64,000 bases of DNA, taken from positions 8,634,578-8,698,577 of the forward strand of contig JASSKH010000003.1 of the NCBI GenBank assembly GCA_031763025.1. The letters are read 5' to 3'. Every line of letters starts with the position of its first letter. Within the stretch, counting starts at the first letter, position 1. The stretch comes from Macrocystis pyrifera (lineage: Eukaryota; Sar; Phaeophyceae; Laminariales; Laminariaceae). Shown here in pieces: positions 13,501 to 22,129 of this stretch. The notes under the pieces are model-generated. The model searched no databases. It was given only the letters and a program-made list of their open reading frames with translations, and was not told the DNA's origin. The translations under genes were made by a program, and so were the position numbers.

Positions 13501-16323
13501 AACGCCGAGACCAATTGCTGCTTTTGTCGTCTGGCGCCGCGAAGAGACGCGCTCGGTGCGCTGCACTGCGCCTAGGACCCAAGCGTCCGAGCCAAAGCTG
13601 ACTGCCTTTTGTCTGAGGCGCATAGAAAATCTGATGACTCAAGTCTTCGGATTTTGGGCCAAAATCTGACGACTTGGGCCATCGGATTCTCAAATCGATT
13701 TTTCTCCAGTCAGATTTTTTTGCATATTCGGACTGCGCAAGCAGATGCTTTCATTTTTGGAATAAAAAAAACGCAAATCTGGAGCTCGAAATCGAACCGC
13801 ATAGGAAACAGCCTAAGGTCTTAAAACCGGAGGGTCTTAAAGTGGGTATATACACCGCCCTAGAGGATTTTTTTTTTCACCAAAATGTTTCTGACTGGTG
13901 GCACTCCTCCTCCTCCTCCTCCTCCTCCTCCTCCCTCCTCCTCCCCCCTCCTCCTCCGAGGAATTTCCCACCAAGGCATGCGTGCCTCTATCCATGTAAT
14001 GTCATTCGTGATTTTACGCTTTTTTTCGATGTCTCGCCTGCTCATCCGGCTGCTTTTTTATTAATAGGATGCTGCACTGCTGTCAATGCACCTAAATCTG
14101 ACTCTATGAATAGTTCCGAGTCATTCATCCCCAAAACGGGACTGCTGTCTCAAAAACGGGTTAATGTACGATTTTGGATATAGGGTATATACCAACAGTA
14201 GCAGGAAGCTCCTGAAGTGAGGAGGGGAGCCTCATACAAATTGTAGGTGCACCCCATTGCATGGTACCTCTGGTAGATACCTTGTACAGCACACCAGGCA
14301 TGCCATCGTCTGGGTAGTCTCGTGACGGAATGAAGCGGCGGCTCTTCCTTGCCCTGCAGGTACATAGACCGAGTGCGCGAGCCGCCATCCCACCGGTGGG
14401 TCGTGGTGCACTATTGATACGAGTACACGGTAAATCCTACTGTACAGTATACATGAAAGTCTCTGGGTGTGCATCCTGTATCCACCCAACAGGTTGTGCG
14501 GACTTTTTTCGGGCAACATGAGCTATTACGGGGGTCCATAGTTAATAGGACCTATGGTATCCATAAAAACCTATATATTTACCCAATTTTACTGACAACA
14601 TTTGGTCCTATTCACTATGGACCCCCGTGACAATAGATCGTAAGTACCGGTTCAGGAACCTATGTATCCGCGCTGGAATATCTCATCTACTGCAGATCAT
14701 GAAGTAAGCGCATCGATAGTCCGCCCGAGATGTGAAAAAAGGTTCGGTGACAGGTTTCCAGGTACCAGCACACAGATATACTACGGTGTCATCGAGGCCG
14801 TGTAGAGCACAACGGCGTGCAACGCCGTATCCTACATACAGCAGCTTGGTACTTTGCAGCTCTGAGCAGCGGCGAGACAGAGCAGTACCTGGTAGGCAGT
14901 TTGTCTTATGATATATCTGGCACGTACTGGGGTGCGAGCGAACGCGTTTCAGCTCTCGTCTTCTCGAAAAACCGTAAAGGGCGGTGCTCTTAAGTCGAAA
15001 CAATAAATTTTCGGAAGGGTCTTCCCGAAAAACACCTTGGTGTTGTTCGGTCATAATGGCAACCTTAACCCTCCTGTTCTGGAAAAATCGGGTGCCGAAA
15101 AACGATCGCACCCCCCTACAGTGTGTGTGCACTCAACGCTCTGCACGTATACCGTTAACGGCGTAGCTATTTACGGGGGATCATAGTAAATAGGACCAAA
15201 TATTGTTTGTAAAAATAGGGAAATATATAGGTTTTTGTGTGTATCGTAGGTCCTATTTACTATGGGCCCCCGTAATCGTAGAACAAACTTTCTGGCGCAG
15301 ACGCACGCGCACAACGTTCGTTCAAACATGGTTTTTTTTTTTTTGTTGCGGGCGATCCGGAAAGGAACCCTCAGTTACTACAGTATCATTATATTACGGG
15401 GGGCCATAGTAAATAGGACTAAATATTGTTAGTAAAAAAAAGGTAAATATGTAGGTTTTTATGTATACCATAGGTCCTATTAACTATGGACCCTCGTAGT
15501 AGTTGACTTTTCTGTCGACGGCTGTTGTTATGCTGTTACGCTTGGTTCATAATTATTATGAAATTCAAACAACGAAAATATACCAGGTACCAAACAAGCA
15601 AGCCAATGGCCTGAAACCGGTCATTGTTCCTCGTTCCTCTCGTGTCGTGTCGCACCAACTTTTGGCAGACAGGATCTCTCATGACTCTTAGTGACGAACA
15701 CAGCTGTCACCAACAGAATACGGCTGGCAGCTACTGGTGTCAATCACGAGCCAAGGCAGGCAGCAAACTGCAGTACATACTGGCGCTAAGCAAATACTTG
15801 ACACTATCAACAGAGTGTTTGCGATTTTTTTTTTACTTTCATTTCTCCAAAAATTCTCCCGAGGTAAATTTTTGAGGTAATTTTTTGAAAAAAAAAAAGC
15901 AAAAAGTACTTTAGTGAAGTCAGGATTTCGTCAAAAGTTGCGGTAACTTTTGTCTCCCAGTTTCATTGGCCTACACGCACCGAGCATTATCGAGACGCAG
16001 AACGCACCTCGAAGGATCAAAACACCGAGCATCTTCCATGCCACCATGCTGCTTGCTGTACGCATCACGACAACCACTGGGAGCACAGAGGTTCGAGAGG
16101 TGTTGCAGGAGTATAGCGCAGACGAGCGGCGTTGGATTGTGCCAGCGGGTCGCCGCCGCCGCTACGGTACACGCTTTCGCCCGCTTGGTGACGACGTGGA
16201 GGACGCGTCGTCCCTAAAAAGGGACTCGTATGTACTCGTACTCGTGCTCGTACAGCCTTGCTTGTAGAGCGCGACAGCATGACAAGCTCGTGTATCATTT
16301 CGATTTCACCATACTGCGGCAGT

Positions 16324-16369
<46 letters not shown>

Positions 16370-19300
16370 GCAGCGGCAGCAGCGAGCAGCGGCAGCAGCG
16401 GCCGCGGCGGCGGCGGAGCGGGGCGCGCCAGCGCCGTGGCGTGCGTAGGCCGAGCGCAGCAGCAGCAACAGCAGCAGCAGAGCAGCAGCAGCAGCAATCC
16501 AAAAATGGAAGCTCGTTGGTGCTGGTGCTGATGCTGTTTATTTTTGTTGCTCGTACTGATGCTGCCCCTGGCTGCGGCTGGCGCTAGCTATATAGCTGCC
16601 GCTTGCTGTGCTGGTGCTTGCGGTCGTGGGATGGCAGTGGTGGCACCGCGGTCAACTCTGCCGCCGACACCGTTGCTGGGCTGCCGTTGCTACTCGCACG
16701 CTGTTTTTTTGTGTTCCGTTCTTTTTTTTGTTTGCCGCGTTGCCTCACCTCCTCGCTTCCTTTCTTACTTTCGGAGGCGTCGCCTGCAGGATTTGGTTCT
16801 ACGTCACTCGCACGCAAATACACCGAAATCAGCATATATTAATAATAGGGAAGGGAATTCACTTTTTTAGACCTATGCTAATGGTAACGCGAAGTTCAAA
16901 AGTTTTCTTTCAAAAATATTGCATAAAAAAAACAGCCGAAAATATCCTCGTACCGCCGCTGTGGGAAAAAAAAAAAAAAAAAAAAAGGGAAAAAATGTTT
17001 GATTTTTCCTTCTTTTTTTTTTTTCTAACGGCTGCAGGCGGAGCAAACTGTATTCTCTCGTTGCAAATTGTCAACACGCTGATATAAATCAGCTCGTGCG
17101 ACGATAGATGCTCGATCTCGATATAGACTTAGCCCACGGCCAACCCGCTTGGTGTCGGGCAAGACCAACGAGTACAGATGACGGCATCGAAGATAGAAAG
17201 TGGATAAATGCTCTAGGGGGCGAGAGGTTGCCGGCGGCGTCCTGCGGTATCCTCCCAAACCTGAAAAAAAGCCTGTTTTTTGCCATTCGAGGGGGATCGA
17301 GAAATTTTGTCTTCTGTTTGATACACACCAGCGGCTAATTGTTTTTTATCGTACGCTGGCCAGCGCCCGCCACACGTCACTGGCCTTTGTGTGAAGACGG
17401 TGACCCAAGGGTGGGTCGGAGCCCCTAACGAGCACACTCCGTTGAGAATTCATGACGCAATCGTTGGTTTTGTCGATCGATGTCTGGACTCGGAATCTCG
17501 CCGCTTCGAACCAAAGATCGGCCTGAGTTTTTCTCAAGCCGATCTTGGCCCAACATCGGCCCCAGATTTGCCTTTTTCGGGCTTTTCCACAAGTTGGGAA
17601 CTTTTTTTTTTTCTAAACGTGCCCACAGGAAGCGTGTTCTAATTTTTTTTGGCGGGTATCTTTGGAATTCAAACTTTTTATTGATACTTCGCGTTCCCAT
17701 TGGCATCTAGGTCTTACGAAGCGGAAGTAAAGTTTTTTTTTTGCACCTCTGTCGCAAACACTCTACCAGGTACTTAAGTGAGCTATCGATCGTTACAGCA
17801 CGGTTACAGCAGCAGCACGGCGGTGGGAGGAAACCGACCAAAGAGGTGGCACAGCTCGTCGCCATATATAAGGTGCATTTTTATTTGATGTTCATGTCAA
17901 AATATTTCTTTATCATATATATATTGGAGTGTTTGTGATTTATTTATTTTTTACTTTTACTTCTCTAAAAATTCTCCCGAGGTAAATTTTTGAGGTAAAT
18001 TTCTGAAAAAACGGCCGGAAAAGACTTCAGCGAAGTAAGGATTTCAGCGAAAGTTACGGTAACTTTTGGCTCTATGTTTCATTGGCCTACACGCACCGAG
18101 CATTATCCCGACGCAGAACGCAACTAAAACCTCGAAGGATCAAAACACCGAGCATCTTCCATGCCACCATGCTGCTTGCCGTACGCATCACGACAACCGC
18201 TGGGAGCACAGAGGCTCGAGAGGTGTAGCTTGAGTATATAGCGCGCACGAGCGGCGTTGGATCGTGCCAGCGGGTCGCCGCCGCTGCTACGGTACACGCT
18301 TTCGCCCGCTTGGTGACGACGTGGAGGATGTGCCGTCCCAAAAAAGGACTCGTATTCACACTCGTACTCGTACTCGTGCTCGTAGAGAGCGCGACAGCAT
18401 GACAGCTCGTGTATCATTTCGATTTCACCATACTACGGCTGCAGCAGCAGCAGCAGCAGCAGCGGCAGCAGCGGCAGCGGCGGCGGCGGCGGCGGCGGCG
18501 GCGGAGCGGAGCGCGCCGGCGCTGTGGCGTGCGTAGGCCGAGCGCAGCAACAGCAGCAGCACCAGCAGCAGCAGCAGCAGCAGCAACAGCAATCCAAAAA
18601 TGGAAGCTGGTTGGTGCTGGTGCTTGCTGGTGCTGGTGCTGGTGCTGACGCTGTTTAGTTTTGTTGCTCACGCTGCCCCTAGCTGCGTCTAGCGCCAGCT
18701 AGCTGCTATTGCTGCTTGTAGTCGTGGGATGGCTGTGGTGGCTTCGCGGTCAACTGTGCCGCCGAAACGTTGCTGGGCTGCCGTCGCTACTCGCACGCTG
18801 TTTTTTTTCCGTTCACGGCATTCGTTCTTTTTTTGTTTGCCGCGTTGCCTCACCTCCCCACTTCCCTTATTTTCGGAGGCGTCGCCTGCAGGATTGATTT
18901 ACCTCACTCGCAAACACACCGAAATCAGGAAGGGAAGGAAATTCACTTTTTTTAGCTGAAGAAAAGTTCGTTTTTTTTTTACCTCTATCGCAAACACTCT
19001 ATTGGGACAAAGTGGTGTCACCCTCTCGACCTCGTTGGATGACACTACGAATTAATATTAATACTAACAGCTAATACTAATATTAGATGATACCCGCGGG
19101 TACTACTTATTAATAGGCACCATTCTGTGCGCAGATGTAAAAGGTACGTCGTATATGTGGACAGAACGCTCAATGCAACAACACCCGACTTGCAAAAGCA
19201 CCTGCTGAAGCGGCTCGAAGTCCTCCGACACCGGACCTATCGTCGCCACAATCTTGGTGAGGGTAGGGGTCGTTCTCCAGGTGTACACTGATCGCCGTCC

Positions 19301-19414
19301 GCCCACGCTCAGCTTGCCCAGCCGCAGCAAAATGGCCAGTGCTTTCGATTGGTTTACGGAGGCTGCCCCTCCATTGAGGGCCGTGATTGTCGCCCGGCTT
19401 AGCATATGGTGCAT
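367..19414 (-). CDS. PYK: Pyruvate kinase, nine exons, 3' end beyond left edge
   Basis: Pyruvate kinase transfers phosphate from phosphoenolpyruvate to ADP, giving pyruvate and ATP. Exons (minus): 19414-19202, 12370-12281, 9998-9843, 7956-7796, 5941-5852, 5014-4857, 4349-4229, 1200-1120, 447-367. They join to 1151 coding bases (residues 1-383 plus two bases) with every phase matching. Family marks: RINFSH at 81-86, GPEIRTG at 125-131, SKIEN with Lys285 and Glu287, ARGDLGVE with Asp311, ATQMLESM with Thr343, MLSGES near 376. The spacing Lys285-Asp311-Thr343 (26 and 32) equals that of rabbit muscle enzyme Lys270-Asp296-Thr328. Glu in GPEIRTG is the form found in K+-dependent enzymes. The A and B domains are complete; most of the C domain (roughly 100-140 residues by family length) lies off the window. 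Residues 1-63 contain no Asp or Glu and several Arg/Lys, which would fit an organelle presequence, an inference. Intron 4 has a GC donor. Confidence 0.95.
452..486. repeat. (GGTCA)n pentamer array at a splice acceptor
   Basis: About seven GTCAG/GGTCA units abut pyruvate kinase exon 9. On the sense strand this is CCTGA repeats in the place where a polypyrimidine tract is expected. Confidence 0.85.
1120..1200 (-). CDS. PYK: Pyruvate kinase exon 8 (residues 330-356)
   Basis: Encodes [20 protein letters not shown] and TNPRPT. Thr343 matches the proton-transfer-site threonine of the family. Acceptor GCGCAG, donor GTGCGT after ACGAG. 81 bases. Confidence 0.96.
1262..1303. repeat. Long G run about 60 bases upstream of exon 8 acceptor
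   Basis: Nearly pure G over about 40 bases on the plus strand (C on the sense strand of pyruvate kinase). Other runs in this gene's introns: 918-939, 1331-1347, 1886-1901, 2599-2615. Confidence 0.9.
1319..1905 (+). repeat. Poly-G-associated dispersed repeat, copy 1
   Basis: A block of about 550 bases bounded by G runs (from 1331 and from 1886). GGCGGTAG occurs just before each G run. A copy about 90% alike is at 24500-25043 in the same orientation. It contains an internal A-rich run and no credible reading frame. It lies in pyruvate kinase intron 7. Confidence 0.8.
3323..3442. mobile_element. MITE-A copy 1
   Basis: Small element of about 105-120 bases with terminal inverted repeats of about 25 bases near ACGGGGGACCATAGTAAATA, and an AT-rich centre containing TAGGTTTTTGTGTGTACC. 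This copy is diverged (one end GGGGGGACTATAG). It lies in pyruvate kinase intron 7. Confidence 0.75.
4229..4349 (-). CDS. PYK: Pyruvate kinase exon 7 (residues 290-329)
   Basis: Encodes [20 protein letters not shown] and [16 protein letters not shown], with the metal ligand Asp311 in RGDLG. The acceptor is TGCAG preceded directly by 27 uninterrupted C on the sense strand. Donor GTGAGA. 121 bases. Confidence 0.97.
4399..4550. repeat. GA-rich simple repeat
   Basis: (GA)n and GAGAGAGG sequence between pyruvate kinase exons 7 and 6, next to the 27-base C tract of the exon 7 acceptor. Low-complexity reading frames here are artefacts. Confidence 0.85.
4857..5014 (-). CDS. PYK: Pyruvate kinase exon 6 (residues 237-289)
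   Basis: Encodes [20 protein letters not shown] and ends [10 protein letters not shown]. It carries Lys285 and Glu287, equivalent to the catalytic lysine and the metal-binding glutamate. Acceptor CCTCAG, donor GTGAGC. 158 bases. Confidence 0.96.
5131..5180. repeat. (TAGGG)n pentamer array
   Basis: Repeated TAGGG with variants GGGGTAGGG and GGGAAGGG in pyruvate kinase intron 5. It resembles a telomere repeat but has five-base spacing. Confidence 0.8.
5852..5941 (-). CDS. PYK: Pyruvate kinase exon 5 (residues 207-236)
   Basis: Encodes [13 protein letters not shown] and [11 protein letters not shown], the link from the B domain back to the barrel. Acceptor ATGCAG, donor GTCAGG after GATATCAG. 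90 bases; phase 2 at both ends. Confidence 0.94.
6142..6412. mobile_element. Foldback element
   Basis: The left arm (about 6142-6236) and right arm (about 6315-6412) are imperfect inverse complements; for example TGCACCATGGTTTTAGAG pairs with CTCTCAAAACCATCGTGCA. The centre is T/A-rich. Located in pyruvate kinase intron 4. A non-autonomous hairpin transposon is likely. Confidence 0.65.
7235..7357. mobile_element. Near-perfect 58-base-arm hairpin
   Basis: Arms 7235-7292 and 7300-7357 are reverse complements with one mismatch, around the 7-base loop CAGCCAT. Outer ends are AGAGGCC and GGCCTCT; the arms hold a (TG)n/(CA)n run and an AT core. It lies in pyruvate kinase intron 4 and would form a long RNA stem in the transcript. 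Confidence 0.9.
7796..7956 (-). CDS. PYK: Pyruvate kinase exon 4, B domain, GC donor
   Basis: Residues 154-206, with TAEKLFVSY and [12 protein letters not shown] of the lid (B) domain. It ends GAGAACAG followed by GCAAGC. Joining here to exon 5 gives [17 protein letters not shown], the usual family sequence. No GT near the boundary gives an open, conserved join, so a GC-AG intron is required. 161 bases, phase 2 end. Confidence 0.93.
8920..9666. repeat. Satellite, seven copies of about 106 bases
   Basis: Units start AAAG(A/T)CCCGTTTGTAC at 8920, 9032, 9138, 9244, 9350, 9456 and 9562. Spacing is 106 bases except the first (112). Copies at 9138 and 9350, and those at 9244 and 9456, match each other best, so a 212-base higher-order unit has been duplicated. 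In pyruvate kinase intron 3. Confidence 0.95.
9843..9998 (-). CDS. PYK: Pyruvate kinase exon 3 (residues 102-153)
   Basis: Covers the end of the first barrel part and entry to the B domain: [14 protein letters not shown] near 117-131. Acceptor CAACAG before TGTAAG, donor GTGAGG after AACCCG. 156 bases, phase 0 both ends. Confidence 0.95.
10061..10242. repeat. Paired G runs with the 90-base poly-G-associated motif
   Basis: Two G-rich tracts (10061-10122 and 10217-10242) enclose a segment with ACTCATTTGTTGCTTGCC, CATAGTCATTCGACCA and CATCCCTTT. The same segment recurs at about 37120-37190 and 38478-38550. Confidence 0.7.
10485..10880. repeat. Degenerate minisatellite rich in CGGTACC
   Basis: Repeats of roughly 45-50 bases built on GATACCGGTACCCGACA and CTTCGGTAAGTTCGGTA. 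The minus-strand reading frames here (repeated [12 protein letters not shown]) are a product of the repeat, not a gene. In pyruvate kinase intron 2. Confidence 0.85.
10960..11462. mobile_element. Long foldback element, arms about 240 bases
   Basis: The left arm runs from about 10960 to 11198 and the right arm from about 11219 to 11462, as diverged inverse complements. Matching landmarks are AATTTGTCAAACAGCTCG with CGAGCTGTTTGACGAATT, CTCACTCGGAGGAGGT with its complement, and ATCAGGATGAACAC with GTGTTCGTCCTGAT. The loop is near AGCACTTTCCCGAGGGAA. In pyruvate kinase intron 2. Confidence 0.85.
12245..12273. repeat. 29-base G run directly at exon 2 donor
   Basis: Sense-strand reading is exon 2, GTGAGTA, then 29 C. 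It puts a C homopolymer at intron position +8. Confidence 0.9.
12281..12370 (-). CDS. PYK: Pyruvate kinase exon 2 (residues 72-101)
   Basis: Begins [15 protein letters not shown] and ends RLTNLRA. The acceptor is GAGCAG. The donor GTGAGTA is followed immediately by a run of 29 C on the sense strand. Arg81, Asn83 and Ser85 match the substrate and metal-site residues of the family. Exon is 90 bases, phase 0 at both ends. Confidence 0.95.
12463..12743. repeat. Minisatellite of about 60 bases upstream of exon 2
   Basis: About four and a half units sharing CCGTCGGTACCAC and GTGGACTGAGGCGAAAAAG. It lies at the 3' end of pyruvate kinase intron 1, where three-frame minus reading frames arise by chance. 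Confidence 0.85.
12853..12980. repeat. (AGT)n trinucleotide repeat
   Basis: AGT/AGC triplets with occasional CGT and GGT. Followed by TACCTGGTACCTGGTATATA, the over-represented motif of the window. Confidence 0.9.
13280..13830. other. AT-rich repeat-like segment in intron 1, no gene recognised
   Basis: The segment is less GC-rich than its surroundings, with many GATTTT/AAAATC words in both directions. The core GCGCTGCACTG..ACCCAAGCGTC.GAGCCAA recurs at 28527-28568. A 121-codon plus frame and a 102-codon minus frame overlap here; neither resembles a known family. Confidence 0.4.
14525..14628. mobile_element. MITE-A copy 2
   Basis: ATTACGGGGGTCCATAGTTA at one end and TTCACTATGGACCCCCGT at the other. 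AT-rich centre. In pyruvate kinase intron 1. Confidence 0.9.
15170..15276. mobile_element. MITE-A copy 3
   Basis: TTACGGGGGATCATAGTAAA to ATTTACTATGGGCCCCCGTA. Same AT-rich core. Only about 115 bases from copy 4, same orientation. Confidence 0.92.
15393..15500. mobile_element. MITE-A copy 4
   Basis: ATTACGGGGGGCCATAGTAA to ATTAACTATGGACCCTCGTA, with core TAGGTTTTTATGTATACC. Confidence 0.92.
16320..16500. repeat. (CAG)n/(CGG)n triplet block
   Basis: CAG-dominated triplets within element B. The matching block in the other copy is 18436-18595. Poly-Ser, poly-Ala and poly-Gln frames here are not genes. Confidence 0.9.
16869..17714 (+). mobile_element. TIR element C copy 1 (846 bases)
   Basis: Terminal inverted repeats AGACCTATGCTAATGGTAAC and the complement of CCCATTGGCATCTAGGTCT. 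It is inserted in element B copy 1. Copy 2 (42236-43077) is the same element in the opposite orientation. No transposase frame; non-autonomous. Confidence 0.85.
17926..19000. mobile_element. TIR element B copy 2, uninterrupted
   Basis: Ends GGAGTGTTTGTGAT and ATCGCAAACACTCT. The interior is about 90% alike to copy 1 in direct orientation. It lies just inside pyruvate kinase intron 1, about 200 bases from exon 1. Confidence 0.85.
19202..19414 (-). CDS. PYK: Pyruvate kinase exon 1 (residues 1-71)
   Basis: Encodes a basic leader of about 50 residues and then the first strand of the barrel, [14 protein letters not shown]. It ends at CAGCAG followed by donor GTGCTT, phase 0. The start is the first ATG of the open frame (19414); a second ATG three codons on (19405) begins MLSRAT and is equally possible. 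No upstream in-frame stop was checked as decisive, so an earlier non-coding or coding exon cannot be excluded. Confidence 0.85.
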
Positions 19415-21550
19415 AGTTACAAACGAAGGATAGCTGGCAAGTCTGTGTTCGGATTCTTATGTTCCAGAACCTAGTGTGAGCAACAGCACCGACTGAGAAC
19501 AACTCAAGGGTGGCACAGAGCCCAGCGCAGGTTGGGTTAAAAATTCTCAATCGCCCTCAACAGTGTGGCCTCCCAAGGTTATTCAAAACATTTATTTGGC
19601 GATTTTGCGGGGGAATCTTTTTTTCGAAAAAAATGTTCACAGTCCCGTGTTGCCGTTCACGGCTATGAATCCATGAACAGTGAACCCTGCCATCTGCCAT
19701 CTTGGCTGTAGTCTCCCTATCCCCTGCTCGCTGCACTCTGTCTGCGGTCCTACTTTGAATTATGATATCACGTGACATCTCAGGTTCGACGGCGTACCCT
19801 CCGACGTACTCCGAGCCTTCTGTCAGCGACGAGATTGTTCAGTATAGTTGTTACTGTTACAGTCAGCGACATAAAAACCAGTGGTTTCAGCACAATTGGA
19901 TATCCTTGCATTCTCCAGTGTTGGCCCTGGATTATATCCCAGGTCCCAGGAAATTGCTTCGTTATTGTTGTTGTTGTTGTTGTTGTTATTGTTGTTGTTT
20001 GTTGTTGTTCTCACATCGCAACAACACAATGCAGTTCGTGGTCGCAGGACAGGCTCCAATAACTCTGGAGTGGAAGAATACCTCAGAAAAAAAGCAAAGA
20101 GTGAGGTCCGCGCACGTACGTATCAAGTACATGTGGTTGTTGAGGTCTTAGTCCGTTGGGCTAATGGTAAAAGGTTAACCGATCGTCTACCCAATCTAAG
20201 CCTTACAACACTCTCCCCCCCTGGAACGGACCGGATATACGGGTCCATATGCCACCAACACGCGGTCCCAATTTTTGGGGATCCAGAAGTATTTTGTCAG
20301 ATTCTTGACAGTATGAGGAAATTCACTTTTCTTCAAAAGCGATTTCATGGTGGACGTGAGATTCGAACTCACCACTACTGTACCAACGACCCATGTCCTG
20401 CCGATGATGCCGTATATTAAGATCTTAGTTCGTTGGGCTACTGGTAAAAGGTTAACCGATCGCCTACCCAAGTCTTATAACACGGTATACGCTGTACAAG
20501 TCGCCATAGAAACCTAGGAAGCGTTCTACAATAGAGGTATCACATTTGGAAAAGCAACTTTCTGAGCCACCACGGCGTTCCTACCGGGCGGCAGTTGAAG
20601 GATGAGTTTAAAACTTTTTAACGTGTGCTCTTGTTGGGCACAATGCGTACGTACACCAACGAGATGCGTGTAGCATCAGTCTTGTTCATATGTTCGTCCC
20701 CGTTGATTTCCGCATTGTACTTTGGGGGGGACATAGGAGCCTCAGAAAAATTAGTGTGAGCCTCTATCGTAGAACGCATCCGAGAAGACCGCATAATACC
20801 CACAAGAAAAGAAAAGGACAGGATAAAAAAAACTCGACGTCGAGAAATAGAGATCGAAATCGAAATAAAAAATAAAAAAGGGGAGAGACCAAAAAAATCA
20901 AGCAAGAAAGGAAACACACAGCAGAATACGCAGATTTTCGCAGATTGCAGGCTCGCAAAACTACGCGAGGGGTGTAGCAGGGGTAAGAGCCAACAAGAAC
21001 TACACTTACTCCGCTACCAAGAACACCAGGGAAGCAAAAAATAAACTAACAGACAAAAAACGAAACGAAAAGGAAGACGACGACGCAAAGCAAAAGAAAA
21101 AGCAGAAAGCAACAAGCAAAAAGGAAGATACAGAGACACAAAGAGGGGCAAACAGGAAAAAGGAAGGAGGAATAAAAGTAAAGGGAATAAAAAAGGGACA
21201 AAAGGGACAAAAAGAGGCGGGGCTGATAGATAAGACGAAAGGGGCGCACTGGTGCATACAGACAGGCAAAGTTGCCCGGGTGGGACCATGCTTGTTACTT
21301 GGGGTGCCAAAGAAGGGAGCGCATCATGACGATGATGGCTAAACCCAGGCGTCAGTCTGTTGGGCAGACCGCCTCCCCCCCCTCCCTTCCATCCCCACTC
21401 CCCCTCCCCCCTTTCCCCCCCTTCCCCCCCTCCCCCCTCGTCTCCCTTTCACTCCCCCCCCCCTCTTCCCTGCCATCCTGCGCGCGTGCATTAGTGTCAA
21501 CAGTTGTAGTCGCGGTTGCAGCCATCCTGTGCCGTTCTGTCGATTGAGCG
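19415..21550. other. Intergenic, no gene seen
   Basis: Upstream flank of pyruvate kinase. It holds a (TTG)n run at 19969-20008, the tRNA-like repeat at 20147-20477 and purine-rich sequence at 20800-21240. No promoter motif could be named with confidence. Confidence 0.5.
20147..20477. mobile_element. tRNA-like repeat, two direct units
   Basis: A segment of about 50 bases with CGTTGGGCTA.TGGTAAAAGG and TTAACCGATCG..TACCCAA occurs at 20147-20203 and 20423-20477. Between them the minus strand reads GTGAGTTCGAATCTCACG, which matches a pol III B box. A relative is near 45580-45645. This suggests a second tRNA-derived SINE. Confidence 0.5.
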
Positions 21551-21559
21551 TCTCGCACG

Positions 21560-22125
21560 CAGTACTTTTGTAGTACTGCTTGCTTCTGTACCGTACGGAC
21601 GGGTAATGCGTTGTTGTGCCGGATGGCAGCTGGCAAACTGTTTGTTTTTCTTGTGCTTGCAGCGTTTTCTTTCTGTTCACTCAAACTCGACGTTGCAGCC
21701 ATCCTGTGCCGTTCTGCAGATGCCTCCTTCTCAGTCTTATGCCGTTTCCGCATGAAGACCTCGGTCCCTTCATCAACTCGTCGGAACCACCTGCCGGCTT
21801 TCTGTGCTGACTCGCGCCATCCTTCGAGCTTGATGCCAAACTCCTTAAGGTCCTCCTCAAAGTACCTCATCCAGTCCTGTCCTCCGGAGTAACCCTTGCC
21901 GCCGACCATCTCCCCAAACATCACCTTCTTCTGCAGACGCTCCTGTCCCATGCGTGTCACAAAGTCCGCAAACAATAGTCTATGCCTGCGTACCGTCCTC
22001 TCAACGCTCTCGGAGTTTGTCCTGAGAAGGGCGCTGGCATAGGATAGAATGTGGTCTTCGCGCTTTCGTTTTTCACCAGCTAAGGCACCGCACCAGGGCG
22101 TAGTGGTGCATGTTTTTGTTGCCAA
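21560..22125 (-). pseudogene. LINE reverse transcriptase 3' fragment
   Basis: The minus frame encodes DHILSYASALLRTNSESVE, RRHRLLFADFVTRMGQERLQ and KKVMFGEMVGGKGYSGGQDW. This is the conserved C-terminal region downstream of the reverse transcriptase domain in a non-LTR retrotransposon type also seen at 45.8 kb here. The catalytic domain is missing, so it is a 5'-truncated copy. The frame then runs into low-complexity Gly/Glu sequence over C-rich DNA at 21370-21470. Confidence 0.75.
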
Positions 22126-22129
22126 TGAT

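Larger units (their letters stand above)
15812..17764. mobile_element. TIR element B copy 1, interrupted by element C
   Basis: Ends are AGAGTGTTTGCGAT and TCGCAAACACTCT, a terminal inverted repeat followed by T/A runs. It is the same as copy 2 at 17926-19000 through the interior (for example GTTTCATTGGCCTACACGCA and a CAG-repeat block), but carries an 846-base insertion at 16869-17714. Without it the length is about 1107, close to copy 2 at 1075. No transposase frame seen, so non-autonomous. Confidence 0.85.

Noticed and set aside
16065..16502. Leu/Ala-rich and poly-Ser proteins
   Set aside because: Products of CAG/CGG triplet runs inside transposon B; the same happens in the second copy.
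20345..20395. A functional tRNA gene
   Set aside because: Only the T-arm-like part is convincing; no full cloverleaf could be drawn, so it is treated as a SINE-like repeat.
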